Shown here: positions 22,383 to 33,693 of the stretch, in pieces
Position numbering within the stretch: the stretch's first letter is position 1
Layout: every line of letters starts with the position of its first letter
Assembly (NCBI GenBank): GCA_029255685.2
Contig: CM055319.2
Coordinates: forward strand, 7,922,747 to 7,986,746
From: Silene conica
Taxonomy: Eukaryota > Streptophyta > Magnoliopsida > Caryophyllales > Caryophyllaceae
Direction of reading: 5' to 3'
Length of the DNA stretch: 64,000 nt
Made by a program: the position numbers and the translations under genes
Notes under the pieces: model-generated
Database searches by the model: none
Told to the model about the DNA's origin: nothing
The model's input: the letters and a program-made list of their open reading frames with translations, nothing else

Positions 22383-22608
22383 TTTACTTAAATGTTCACA
22401 AGCCATGAAATACGGTACAATTAGAGCTATCAAACAGGCCGGTTGGGCTGTGTCTCGGTCGGATTATATGGGTCGGACGGAATGTGAATTGGGTCAAATT
22501 CGAGAAATATAAAATAGGATGGAGAGAGTAATATGGTTACTTCATCGAAGAATTCGGTTTGAGTTAATTCCTATGCATTTTGAGATGGAGTTGACGTATT
22601 CATAATAG

Positions 22609-22804
22609 CACAAATTCTCATTTGTGACGGAGGTATCCGTCACAAGCTTGTGACGGATACCGTTTCCTCTTACAAAATACCCACTTTTTCTCTTTCTCCG
22701 ACACTATTCATGTGGTCCCCTTTCTCCATTATCTCATTTTGTATCCATTTTATCTCACAAAATATCCGTCACAAATGGTGACCCGTCACAAGCAAGATTT
22801 ACTA
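22609..22804 (+). mobile_element. MULE-type MITE (196 bp) with 9-bp TSD
   Basis: Begins CACAAATTCTCATTTGTGAC and ends CAAGCAAGATTTACTA; the imperfect ~22-bp TIR shares TTGTGACGG. It is flanked by TCATAATAG on both sides (22600-22608, 22805-22813). The paralogous block at about 17032-17050 is uninterrupted. A 9-bp TSD is the Mutator signature. Confidence 0.8.
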
Positions 22805-23169
22805 TCATAATAGTAGGAAATAAAATGTACCAATTTGATAGTCTTCCCAGATTGAAAATGTTTTATTCAAATCATCATTATTGATCAAAGTTTCAAAATT
22901 AGTTGTAGAAAACTTGACTCGATATCGAAACTTTAAAAAATATAGACCGATGATTGAACCAAAATGAATTTAATCTGACCAAATAGTCTAATATATGGAT
23001 CAAAGTTTGCTCAGCTATAAAATGAAACATTGGCCGAGACCGGTTATCAAGATATAACCTAACTCCTAACTTAAATGGACTCTAATAAGAATATTCAAAC
23101 GTGATGTTATAAACTCACTGTCCGAAAATATTTTGTAGAATAGAGTTTTATAAGAGATCCTAGTGCACA

Positions 23170-23286
23170 ATGGTGCCCTCCAAGGCCATTTCAGCAAGAG
23201 GTCGCTTCGAGGACTTGACTAGTACAGCTCAGGAACTGTTCTATATCCATTAAGGCTCTCTTATTGTCATAGTCCAAAGTCCAAAC
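23170..23286 (-). pseudogene. left part of displaced SPC3 fragment
   Basis: From about 23226 the sequence (CTCAGGAACTGTT onward) matches intron 5 of the SPC3 gene at about 38695-38745. It is continued at 28590, on the other side of the inserted copia and hAT elements. The first part, to about 23225, belongs to the F-box duplication block. Confidence 0.65.
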
Positions 23287-23523
23287 TGTCAAGTAACGTA
23301 ATATTCAAAATAATATTATTCAGTATCTTATCTCTACATTATTCCAATCCTTAATTGTAATTATTTGTAACCATATTTAGTTTTATTCCTTCCAAGTTTA
23401 CAGTAGTTGATTGCATATTTTCAGGCTAGATTAGTGCTGTATTTAGTATATATATCATTGTAAATGGCTCTGTCAAATCACTGCAATATACAATACATAA
23501 TTCTTCATATCCTTTCCCTTATA
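23287..23523 (+). repeat. 5' LTR of copia 1
   Basis: 237 bp, TG at the start; the 3' end is placed at ...CCCTTATA because the PBS starts immediately after it and the 3' LTR ends at the same bases. It contains a TATATATA run near 23448 that could serve as TATA box. Confidence 0.9.
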
Positions 23524-23541
23524 TGGTATCATAGAGCTGAA
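23524..23541 (+). other. primer binding site of copia 1
   Basis: TGGTATCATAGAGCTG, directly adjacent to the LTR. It resembles the complement of the initiator tRNA-Met 3' end (TGGTATCAGAGC) with an extra TA. Confidence 0.75.
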
Positions 23542-23579
23542 TTTTTTTCCTGATCCTGTGTTCTTCGTCTTCCTCACTC

Positions 23580-26500
23580 ATGGCCAACCAAGCTATTGTC
23601 GTTCCCAACAACCCCGAACCAAACACTACCATAATTTTCGTCAATCTTTCCCAATGCACGACCCTCACCTCCACAAACTATGCACAATGGTCTTTTCAAG
23701 TTCGATCGTTTCTTGAAAGACTCGACCTTTACCAATATCTTGATGGCACTAACCCCTGTCCCGCTGCCACTGTCACCGCCAACAACAAAACCACCACTAA
23801 TCCCGCTCATACAAACTGGCAACGCCAGGACCGCCTACTCCTAGCCTCCCTCGTTGGTACCCTTGATGGTACCATCGCCCCTCTCGTCACCCAGTCCACG
23901 ACTTCACGCGAAGTTTGGACTACCCTTTCAACCACTTTTGCTAACCCCTCTCGGGGACACATTATGCAAATCAAAAATCGCCTTGCCAACATCCGAAAAC
24001 GATCAGACCAAACCATAACCAACTATATGCATCTCATTAAAACCTGTACCATTGAACTTGCGAATCTCGGAAAACCCATGGATAATGAGGATATCGTGGC
24101 TACGGTTCTCCGAGGTCTCGATAGTACTCGCTTCCGCACCATAAAAGACAATATCGAAGCCCGTGATACACCCATATCATTCGACGCCCTACACGAAAAA
24201 CTCATTAACTTTGAACTACAGAATCCCGAAATCACCTCTACCACACCCCTCCCCACTACTGCGTTTGCTGCCCAGTATCGCACCCATCAGAACCGATACC
24301 AACCTCGCACTCCCATGACCAATACCGATCCCAAAGAGGTAACAATCTGTCAATACTGTGGGTACAAGGGACACCAGTTTCTCACATGTCGAAACTTCAA
24401 AAAGAACCATCCCAACTTTAACCTTACTCCCTATGTTCGACCAAACAAACCCCAATCCAATCCACCTCAAGCCCATACTGTCACTGCAACCTCATCCTCG
24501 CCTGACCCATGGCTCGTTGACAGTGGGGCAACACATCACCTCACCAATGACCTCTCAAATCTCGCCTTACATGCGCCGTATGGAGGACCTGACGATGTGG
24601 TTATTGGTGATGGTTCAGCTTTACCCATTGCTAATATAGGTTCATTCGAAATCCCTCTTAATTCCTCAGTTTTACATTTTCGTAATGTCTTACATGTTCC
24701 GTCTATTTCACGAAACATTTTATCTGTGTCTCAGTTCTGTACTGATAATAACGCCTATATTGTTTTCTCTCCTTCTCATTTTTTCTTTAAGGATATCCGG
24801 ACGGGTCGGATTTTACTCCACGGCAAGCTTGAACGTGGAATTTACTCTTGGTGCCCGTCTCTGCCTCACGCTCTAATTGCCTCCACTGCATCCTCCTCGG
24901 CGTTGTTGTGGCATCACCGCCTTGGACATCCCGCTTCTCATGTTTTTTCTTTCATTAAGAACAATTTTAATTTACCGTTTTCTAGTTCGGATTTTAATTA
25001 CTGTCATGCCTGCAAACTCAATAAATGCCACAAGTTACCCTTTCACTCATCGTCTATTACTTCTAATGCCCCTTTAGACATTATTTTCTCTGATGTTTGG
25101 TCGTCCCCTACTTTATCGACTGATGGCTTCAAATACTACGTTCTTTTCGTCGATCATTATACGAAATATACCTGGCTTTATCCTTTAAAAAATAAATCAG
25201 ACACATTTTCGATATTTCAACAATTTAAACTACTGGTTGAAAAACATTTTAACCGACCCATATTAACGTTTTTTTTCTGACAATGGTGGCGAGTATATTA
25301 AACTCACACCTTCTCTTCTTCAACATGGCATAAGTCATCTCACCTCTCCGCCTCATACTCCTCCACACAATGGTTACGCGGAGCGTAGGCACCGTCATAT
25401 TGTTGAAACCGGGCTATCGCTTCTAACACATGCCAATCTTCCTACTACTTTCTGGCCAAAGGCCTTCGCTACTGCTGTCTATTTAATTAATCGACTTCCT
25501 ACTCCCACTTTGAACAACGACTCCCCTTATTTACGTCTCTTCAAAACTCATCCTAATTATCAAAAACTCCGCGCTTTCGGTTGCTTATGCTACCCATGGC
25601 TCAAACCTTACACTTCTAATAAAATGGATCCTAAATCTGTTGCGTGTGTCTTTCTCGGTTACTCCTTATCCCAAAGTGCTTACTTGTGTCTTGATCCCAC
25701 TACTCATCGTATATACACATCTCGCCATGTCACTTTTGTAGAAACAGAATTCCCGTATCCTCGACTATACAACCAGCCGCAATCACCTCCTACACCTTCT
25801 GTTTCGACATTTGATGATTGGTGTACCCAACCCATAACCATTCTGCCCCTCAACTCCCATAATACATCAGCCCCTACCCAATCTACACCTCAACCGATAA
25901 ACATTGTAACCCCAACCTCTTCACCCTCAGTTCCTGATTCGTCCTCCCTCCTGACAAACCCCAACCCTCATACCACCATCCAAGCCCCCACTACAACATC
26001 CACGGCAGCCCCTGACCCACCAGTAACGACCACAACTCCCTCCCCAAACCAACCTACTAGTGGTGTCACCACTCGCTTAGCCAATAACATCAGAAAACCC
26101 AACCCCAAGTATGCCAACTTAGCCGTCACTACTACCCCTCATTCCCTTCCTAAAACCACAAAACAAGCCCTCTCATCACCCCAATGGCATGGTGCAATGA
26201 ATGAGGAATATGATGCCTTAATGAAAAACAACACATGGTCACTTGTTCCTGCTCATGACGCTCACAATGTTATTGGGTGTAAATGGGTTTTTCGGGTAAA
26301 ATACAATCCCGATAACACGGTACAAAAATACAAGGCTCGCTTGGTTGCAAAAGGTTTTTCTCAACAATATGGGGTTGATTATTCGGATACTTTCAGTCCG
26401 GTAGTAAAACCCACCACTATACGTCTCTTGTTGTCTCTTGCTCTTAGTTACGGTTGGTCCATTCGTCAATTGGACATTAACAATGCTTTTTTACAAGGCT

Positions 26501-27699
26501 CGCTTCATGAAACAGTTTTCGTAACTCAACCACCTGGCTTTGTTGACGACAAGCGCCCTCCACATGTTTGCCGCCTCAACAAAGCCCTTTACGGACTCAA
26601 ACAAGCCCCTCGGGCTTGGTACACTGAGTTAAAGTCGTTTCTTATATCTTTCGGGTTTCGAGTTTCCTTAGCTGATCCTTCATTATTTATTTATACAACG
26701 TCAAAACAAAGTTTATATGTGCTAGTTTATGTTGATGACATTCTTGTCATTGGTCCGTCTCACACTTTTCTCACTAATTTTTTAACAACCTTTGCATCTC
26801 GGTTTTCTTTGAAAGATCTAGGTAGTCTTTCATATTTCCTGGGTGTTGAGGTAACTCCTAATGACAAAGGTCTACTCTTGTCCCAAACAAAGTATATTTA
26901 CGACCTACTTCAGAAACATACTATGCTAGAAAGTAAACCCACTACAACTCCAATGCTCTCTCACCCATTACTTACTCACGACACCACTGCTCCGTCTTGT
27001 GACCCTACTGCATACCGCTCCGCAGTCGGTACATTGCAGTACCTTTCACTCACTCGGCCAGATATTTCTTACTCTGTCAATCGCCTAGCTCAGTTTATGC
27101 AATGTCCTCAAAGCAATCATTGGTTGGCTCTTAAACATTTGCTCAGGTATCTACATGGCACTTTACATCTCGGGTTGCAATTACACCGTCATAATCCCCT
27201 CCAATTACACGCTTTCAGTGATGCCGATTGGGCCGGGGACAAAGACAATTACGTCTCCACCACTGGATACTTAGTTTATTTGGGCAAAAATCCTATTGCG
27301 TGGGCATCTCGAAAACAAAAGGCAGTTGCCCTTTCTTCTACCGAAGCGGAATTTTGCGCCGTTGCTAGTGCTACTTCCGAAATCATGTGGATCCAGTCAT
27401 TATTGTCTGAGCTTGGTTTAGTTTTTAAGTCTCCACCGGCACTATATTGTGACAATTTAAGCGCTACGCATTATTCCGCTAATCCCGTATTTCATTCTCG
27501 TATGAAACATGTTGCCCTAGCTTTCCATTTCGTTCGTAAGCAGGTTCAAGACGGGTTACTACGTGTGGCTCATATCAGCGGTAATGATCAAATTGCGGAT
27601 ATACTCACCAAACCGCTACCTCGTCCTCGTTTCGAAACTATGCTATCCAAGATCGGACTTTTCAATGGCCAGTCCGTCTTGCGGGGGAATGTCAAGTAA
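23580..27699 (+). pseudogene. copia 1 gag-pol polyprotein, one frameshift
   Basis: The frame opens at 23580 and runs to a run of eight T at 25269-25276, where it leaves frame and ends at 25280. The rest of pol continues in another frame to the stop at 27697-27699. In order: gag with a UBN2-like region, zinc knuckle C-x2-C-x4-H-x4-C (CQYCGYKGHQFLTC), protease DSGATHHL, pre-integrase LWHHRLGHP, integrase core with the SDNGGEY motif just after the shift, reverse transcriptase with YVDD near 26730, and RNase H with SDADWAG and SSTEAEF. The order protease-integrase-RT-RNase H defines Ty1/copia. The single extra T disrupts integrase and everything after it. Confidence 0.9.
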
Positions 27700-27926
27700 C
27701 GTAATATTCAAAATAATATTATTCAGTATCTTATCTCTACATTATTCCAATCCTTAATTGTAATTATTTGTAACCATATTTAGTTTTATTCCTTCCAAGT
27801 TTACAGTAGTTGATTGCATATTTTCAGGCTAGATTAGTGCTGTATTTAGTATATATATCATTGTAAATGGCTCTGTCAAATCACTGCAATATACAATACA
27901 TAATTCTTCATGTCCTTTCCCTTATA
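27690..27926 (+). repeat. 3' LTR of copia 1
   Basis: 237 bp, same ends as the 5' LTR, with one substitution (ATGTCC for ATATCC near the 3' end). The last eight bases, CCCTTATA, were used as target by the hAT-like element. Confidence 0.9.
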
Positions 27927-28581
27927 TAGGGATGGCAACGGATCCTGGATCCGGTCCAGATCCGTTGGACCCGACCCTGCTGGATCGGATCTGGATCCTT
28001 AATTTTTGGACCCGTCGGATCTGGATCGGATCTGGGTCCACGAGTTTAAAAACGGATCTGGATCTGGATCTTGTTGACAAGACCCGGATCCGACCCTAAG
28101 ACCCGTTTTTAATATTAAAAAATAAAAAATAGAAATTTTCAAATTTCGCTGGGTTGCTGTGTTTTTTTTTTAGTTTTATTGTCTTGAGCTCAAGGAAATG
28201 GTCTATACATTATGTTTCCTTGAAATTGTGTTTTTTAGAGTTTTATTGTTCTTGAGTTTTCTGCCTATACATTTGTAAAATTTTGAATATGTTAGGTTTA
28301 GTTATTTAGGCGTAATTCATTTGGCTTTTTGTGTATAATGGTCTACTGACCATTATGTGGAGGAGCCTCGTATTTCTTGAGTTTTATTGTTTCCTTTAAG
28401 TTTTTTTTTTCCATGGGACCCGCGTAAAACCCGGATCCTACCCGGATCCGCAGGGTCCGGATCTGGATCTGACCTTTTTGGACCCGTCGGATCCGGGTCG
28501 GATCTGGATCCTGTTGCCAAAAACGGATCTGGATCTGGATCCTACTGGACCCGGTCCAGATCCTGCCCGTTGCCATCCCTA
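27927..28581. mobile_element. hAT-like non-autonomous element 1 (655 bp)
   Basis: Terminal inverted repeats TAGGGATGGCAACGG and an 8-bp target duplication CCCTTATA (27919-27926 and 28582-28589), the hAT signature. Subterminal regions are packed with GGATC/GGATCTGGATC words. No transposase frame is present. It inserted into the final 8 bp of the copia 3' LTR, so it is younger than that element. Confidence 0.9.
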
Positions 28582-28589
28582 CCCTTATA

Positions 28590-28820
28590 CAAACCACCAG
28601 GAGACACAAGGTAACACAGTTTGAAGAAAAGGCTTACCTTGTCAAATAACGGGTACTTGTTTCTGAAAGTCGCCCAAATCACAGCGTCTTCTCGGGATTG
28701 TATTATAACATCCCAATGAGAAATCGCAGGACACAGATTTAGAACACCGAAAATGAGCGTGAAAGTTGACACTAGATAGTTCGGCAGGTATAGCCAAAGA
28801 GGGTTTTGTTAATTGGCAAC
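28590..28820 (-). pseudogene. displaced fragment of SPC3 (intron 5-exon 5-intron 4)
   Basis: Aligns with 38745-38970 of the SPC3 gene. Exon 5 is recognisable at 28638-28724 ([17 protein letters not shown]), with the donor kept. The acceptor AG next to the exon start has become CG, and Leu before Trp has become His. Together with about 23226-23286 it is an SPC3 piece inserted between F-box copies B and C; the A-B interval lacks it. It cannot encode a subunit. Confidence 0.8.
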
Positions 28821-29494
28821 CAGATAAGAAATTGAACGAATTCGGATCATTACAAAGCCGATCCAGACCAATGTATTGTCGTTACTTAGTATCCGCTTGT
28901 ATTATCGTATACTCCATCATCTAACAAAATCAAAATTCCAGATTTCTCCCATTTCAGTTGTCCTTGTGCCAAAAATAGAACTAAACAAATGAGGATCAAT
29001 AATTTTTGCAGTTCATAATTTTGTAGACCTTTGGGATTCAAATCAGATGTTCACAAACTAAATTCAAGCATCATACTACCATGATTCAAATCTAAATAAA
29101 GGATGATTCAAATCTAAATAAGGGAAACATACAGCAACATAACTGTCCAAATTTACAGCCTTAGGTGCAGAATTTTGGTCATTGCTCAACTCCAGCTTCA
29201 GCCCAACTGCCCCAACATCGATAATCAAAGTAAATGTTAAAAAATGGGACGACGCAAACTCAATGCTAATAGAGGCCAGATCATAAGATACTCGTACTGA
29301 AGCTAGTAGCTTGTGCTTCAATCAAACATGAGATCGAACGAAAGAAGCTTATATACCCTGCAAGTGTACCCCATCCTCGTGGATGAATGCCGTTCCACGT
29401 TAAAGGCAGATTCCTATTTCATATACCCTTTGGAGAGTAAATGTTTTCTTGAATGCCCAGGAATCACAACTCCTTAGATGCCGTACTATGTTTC
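28821..29494 (-). other. 3' flank and 3'UTR region of F-box copy C
   Basis: From about 28975 it matches the 3' flank of copy B (17,960-18,587). No gene of its own is seen. 28821-28974 is a junction sequence. Confidence 0.5.
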
Positions 29495-31752
29495 TCAAGC
29501 AAAGTGTACAGTTACATTTGCTGAAGCTGTCTTGAATCTTAATACTTGCTTAAGAAACTCAAGCTCCTCAACGGCTGTTAGTTTAGTCTCCTCACACTTA
29601 ATTACCAATTTTTCCAAGATGACGGCATTTCTCAGTACAAATTCTATTAGCTGGAGCTGACCTTCACGATATTTTCCATAGTCAAGGATGGTGACACTTT
29701 TTAGTAGTGGCATTTCGCAAGAAGTAGATAACTCTGAGCAAATTACTCCATGATTACCCTGCCATTAGTTATAGATTAAATTCCGACAACAATTGAAAGA
29801 GAAGGGTCGACGCTATAAGTCCATTAAGTAAAAGAAGAAAACCAGTTATGCTAACCTTACTTCTCCATGATACTTGGCCGTCTACTATGAGCTCCTCCAA
29901 GTCCACTGAGCTTTTCATCAAACCTATAATAACTTGGAGACATCTTTCATTATCCCACCGTGGCCGCAAATACAAACTCTCCCAGGTATTTTGTAGAATA
30001 TCCACCTTCTCTAAGCAACACAATTGCTGAAAAAGAAGAAACAAAATTTCTTGCATTACTCGAAACCATATTCCGTCAAATTTGCAACAAACAAACAGTA
30101 ACAGTAAAAAAGAGAGTGATGAAAACACAAAACCATAATCAACAACATTACCCTAGTGCCTCAATGACTCCCGCAAATTGCGGGGTAAGGGGTGTCGGAT
30201 GTGCACAGCATTACCCTTGTGTTAGCAACACAAAGAGGCTGTTTCCGAATGAACCAAGATGAAAATTGGATCAAAATTCAGATCATCAGTGTGTGCAGTT
30301 CATAACACCAAGAAATTCTACGCATGAACCAGTAGATCAACAGGTAATACCAGCGAAAAACAAACACGGAAAAATAGAGATATTTCTTCCTCAATCCCAT
30401 CTACACTGTCCATGTATGACAGTAGGGATCAACCAAAGGTCAACATATACCAACAAAGTTTCCCTTTATATACAATACTACAGCAGCAGAAGCAACAACA
30501 TTACCTATGTGCCAAGCATGTGGTTCGTGTACAATAAGAGTTAAAGTCGATATCAATTCACCACCAAAGCAAATGGGCACATTATCATGGAGATAAAATA
30601 TTTTAGAGAAAAACAAGTAAAGTGAGCGATCGAGTTTGTTTAGTTGAAAAAATGAATCATATTTTGTCATCAAACATGGTAGATAATACTCTGTAGTCTG
30701 TATTGAGTAAGTTTACCTAAAAAAAAGAGAGACCAAGTTATACTCAATCAAAGGCCCTACAAATTTGAACAATTACTAAAACGCACCTCAAACGCTTCAC
30801 TTGACAATGTAAAAAACTCAACATCTCGAAAGTGCCTAAAAAATGCCTTTATTATTGGGCCAGACAAACCATTAGGTAAATCCTTGATAAACACGTCTTG
30901 AAGGGAGGAAACATCAATCACATCCAACAGATTTGACTGACAAGTTTCGTCAAAACTATCAAGTGCAATATTCAAAATTTCCACATGTGGACAATTAAGA
31001 GTAAAAGGGGGGTCATCCAGGTCTATGTCCAGGTCCAACCTATTAGCACTTGGAGCAGTAATGTTCAGATCTCGCAACCCTTCAGAGTGCAATATTTCCA
31101 GTTTTTGTATAGACGGGCATGCAGATATCAACTGGTTGAATGCCTCATTACTTCCGCTAACACTGATAAGGGATAATTTTCTTAAAGCTCCCATGTGGAG
31201 TTGAGGTTGGTGCACATACTGCACAAGCATACTACCCCAAAGAGTAAGCTTAACTAGAGATTGACTTGTGAAGACACATCGAGGCGGAACTATTTTATCA
31301 AGATAATCACAATGGAAAAATAAATCTTTGACTTCTCTATCGGTAGCAAATTTCAGCCACACTTGAACATTGTTAATAAGGCATTGATCTACATCACCAT
31401 ATTTATACTCCCCAATATCAAGGTAAAAAGAGTCAATGGTGGATCTTCGATGAAGCATCAGCACATTTCGGACAAATGAAGTAAAACGTGAAAATGCATC
31501 ATTCATGATTCGTTGTTGATCTTCAAAAGCAATATCCGCACATTCATCATAAACGAAGTTATCACCGAAATCAAAGCTAAGAGCAGGAAGCATAGTCCAG
31601 AGATTTCCAAAGCGGCGGAGCAACATTGTTTTAACGGCATCACGAGTAGGCATACATGAAAGAATATGCACAATCACTTGATCAGGCATCTCACTCAACT
31701 TATCTAAGCCAACATCAACCTTTGAAGAACGCATACGCTTTAGGGGTTTCAT
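29495..31752 (-). CDS. F-box/LRR/FBD protein, copy C
   Basis: Three coding exons in phase 0: 30787-31752 (322 aa), 29856-30026 (57 aa) and 29495-29758 (87 aa), about 466 aa. Splice sites are GAG|GTGCG, TTCAG|CAATTG, AAG|GTTAGC and GGCAG|GGTAAT. The F-box is at about 19-58 (LSEMPDQVIVHIL, TRDAVKTMLLRRF), then LRR segments (LVKLTLWGS, LRKLSLIS, LRDLNITAPSANRLDLDI), then the FBD-type end (LLKSVTILDYGKYREGQLQL). The C-terminus is a few residues shorter than in copy B because a local change brings an earlier stop. It appears intact. Expected role: SCF substrate receptor, target unknown. Confidence 0.85.
30156..30258 (+). repeat. SINE remnant in intron of F-box copy C
   Basis: Same insertion as at 19278-19385 (GCAAATTGCGGGGTAAGGG, CAAAGAGGCTGTTTCC). 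It is less decayed here than in copy B. Confidence 0.6.
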
Positions 31753-31769
31753 GGTTCTTAAGTGAGTAC

Positions 31770-32377
31770 CTGATTATATTTCAAAATAAAAGCTTGAATC
31801 ACATTTCAGATAACAATACATTTAAACTGATAAAGTTCATTTCGCCCCAACCCCATTTTTCCCTTCACACATAGTTTGAGACCATTTCAATTGAAAATAA
31901 AAGCACTGTAAAGTAATCACTAAAGACGTCAAAAAAAAAAGATCACTTAGATTAAATTATGAACCTCTTACTAGCCAACAGTAATACACCGAATCTCAGT
32001 ACCAGTCTTCCCGAGTCATTTGTTTACCTTTGGTGTACCAAGGTAACCAATTAATTGATGACTAGTGATAAATTGTATATCTTCTTATATTCTTAACAAC
32101 TAGTGAACGAAATTGACCAAATTGCTCATCAAAAATTAACTAATTATAATAATTTCAATAGTAAGGGTTCATTATATGAATTTCAATAATTAGGGTTCAT
32201 GATTTCATAGAAATTTCTATGAATAAATGCATGATACTCCTACATCTCAAAACCGTTAAAAGTAAATAAATGATTGAGAAGGAAGGAGTAATTAGATAAC
32301 CTAATTGTAAAAATAATAGGACCCATCTCAAACTATAATCAAGGGTTCAATAATGGTAGAGAAAACTTAAAGAGTAC
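31770..32377 (-). other. 5'UTR intron of F-box copy C
   Basis: Donor CAG|GTACTC and acceptor ATCAG| on the minus strand, equivalent to the 436-bp intron of copy A. Confidence 0.6.
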
Positions 32378-32635
32378 CTGTTGAGGAAGAAAGGCGAAAG
32401 CGCTGCCCAAAATAATAACCCTTGGATGTCGGGTCCTGTCGGCGGGTCGGTCGGATTACGGGTTCGGTTATAATTGAGAAGGTGTACTTGATTCGTAAGT
32501 ATGGTTTGCTTTAGGTTTGATTTTAGAATAATCAACGTGGAATGAGAAGTAGATGGGCAATTTGGGGAAGATGCAAAGGTTTTCCCGCTTGATTAAGGGC
32601 TCCTTTTCCCGCCTAATTTACCCCATCAGAAATAT

Positions 32636-32834
32636 CACAATTTCTCATTTGTGACGGCGATATCCGTCACAAATTTGTGACGGACTGACGGACACCGTTT
32701 TCTCTCACAAAATACCCACTTCTCTCTCCGACATTATTTATGTGGTCCCCTTTCTCCAATAACTGATTTTGTATCCATTTTGTCTCACAAAATATCCATC
32801 ACAGATGGTAACCCGTCACAAGCAAGACTTACTA
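32636..32834 (+). mobile_element. MULE-type MITE upstream of F-box copy C (199 bp)
   Basis: Begins CACAATTTCTCATTTGTGAC and ends AAGCAAGACTTACTA. Flanks CAGAAATAT and TAGGAATAT are a 9-bp duplication with two differences. The copy A flank at about 13612-13640 (CACAAATATTATCGTCTCG) is the empty site. Confidence 0.7.
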
Positions 32835-33372
32835 TAGGAATATTACTGTCTCAGAATCCACAAGCCAAGAAATACAGTACAATTAAATCTATCAAACACG
32901 TCGAGAGAGTTGGGCCCCGTCAGATTACATGGATCGGGTAAAATTCAAGTGGGGCATATAGGTTTTGTTTCGGATTAGGGAAATTGGAAAATTTTTACCA
33001 TTTTTTTTTTTATAAATTTTCAGGCAAAAAAAGCCTACTTTTTTTATAATAAAATCATATTTTAATATTAATAATATTATTATATTATTTAATGATATAA
33101 AAGTCATATGAAATTGATATTTAAATAATTTTTTAAAATAATATTTATTATTTATTATTTCAAATATAACATGAAAATATTAATATTGCTCATCATACAA
33201 ACGCGAGGGGTCGGATTTCAACGTTAAGATAACCAGGTTGGGTTATATTTTGACACAAAATACACACCTAACTGCACATCCCATAAAATTTAGGACACCG
33301 ACATGTAGCACAAAATACACATGTAAAACCCATTTGAAAGTCTTATCCAAACAGGCAAACATGATCCATCCT

Positions 33373-33542
33373 AGCTAGTTTTGCTTCAGATAACATTATC
33401 CGTCTTAAGCTTAAATGGATCAAATATCACCCACTTTTCCAATGCACTATCTTTGGTCCTATTTACGCAATATGAGTATATTTGACCTATTTTAAGCTTA
33501 AGACGGATATTATTCATCTTAAACAAGTTGTGTATCCCTAAT
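33373..33542. mobile_element. short MITE with ~38-bp inverted repeats
   Basis: The left arm (TTATCCGTCTTAAGCTTAAA) and right arm (TTTAAGCTTAAGACGGATAT) are inverted copies over about 38 bp, separated by about 75 bp. TSD not resolved. Confidence 0.6.
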
Positions 33543-33693
33543 CAATATTCTTAGTTAGTTAGTGTACTGATAATTATGGCTTTCAAACATTTTAGTCAGG
33601 GGGCGTTTGGTTTGGGGTCTATAAGAAAAGAAAAGGGAAACAAAGTTACTCATTCAAGGGAATGAAACACCCTTTCTTACCTCAATCCATTTA

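Larger units (their letters stand above)
23287..27926 (+). mobile_element. Ty1/copia LTR retrotransposon 1 (4.64 kb)
   Basis: LTRs of 237 bp at 23287-23523 and 27690-27926 start with TGTCAAG and end with CCCTTATA; I find one mismatch between them. The target duplication is CAAAC (23282-23286 and 28590-28594). The right copy is now separated from the LTR by the hAT insertion and its TSD. A PBS follows the 5' LTR, and a purine tract GCGGGGGAA precedes the 3' LTR. The paralogous SPC3 intron at about 38740 (GTCCAAACCACC) is an empty site. A recent insertion is inferred from LTR identity. Confidence 0.95.

Noticed and set aside
28343-28614. Frames rich in Gly/Ser/Asp or Ile/Gln repeats
   Set aside because: Result from GGATC/GGATCTGGATC subterminal words of the hAT-like element.
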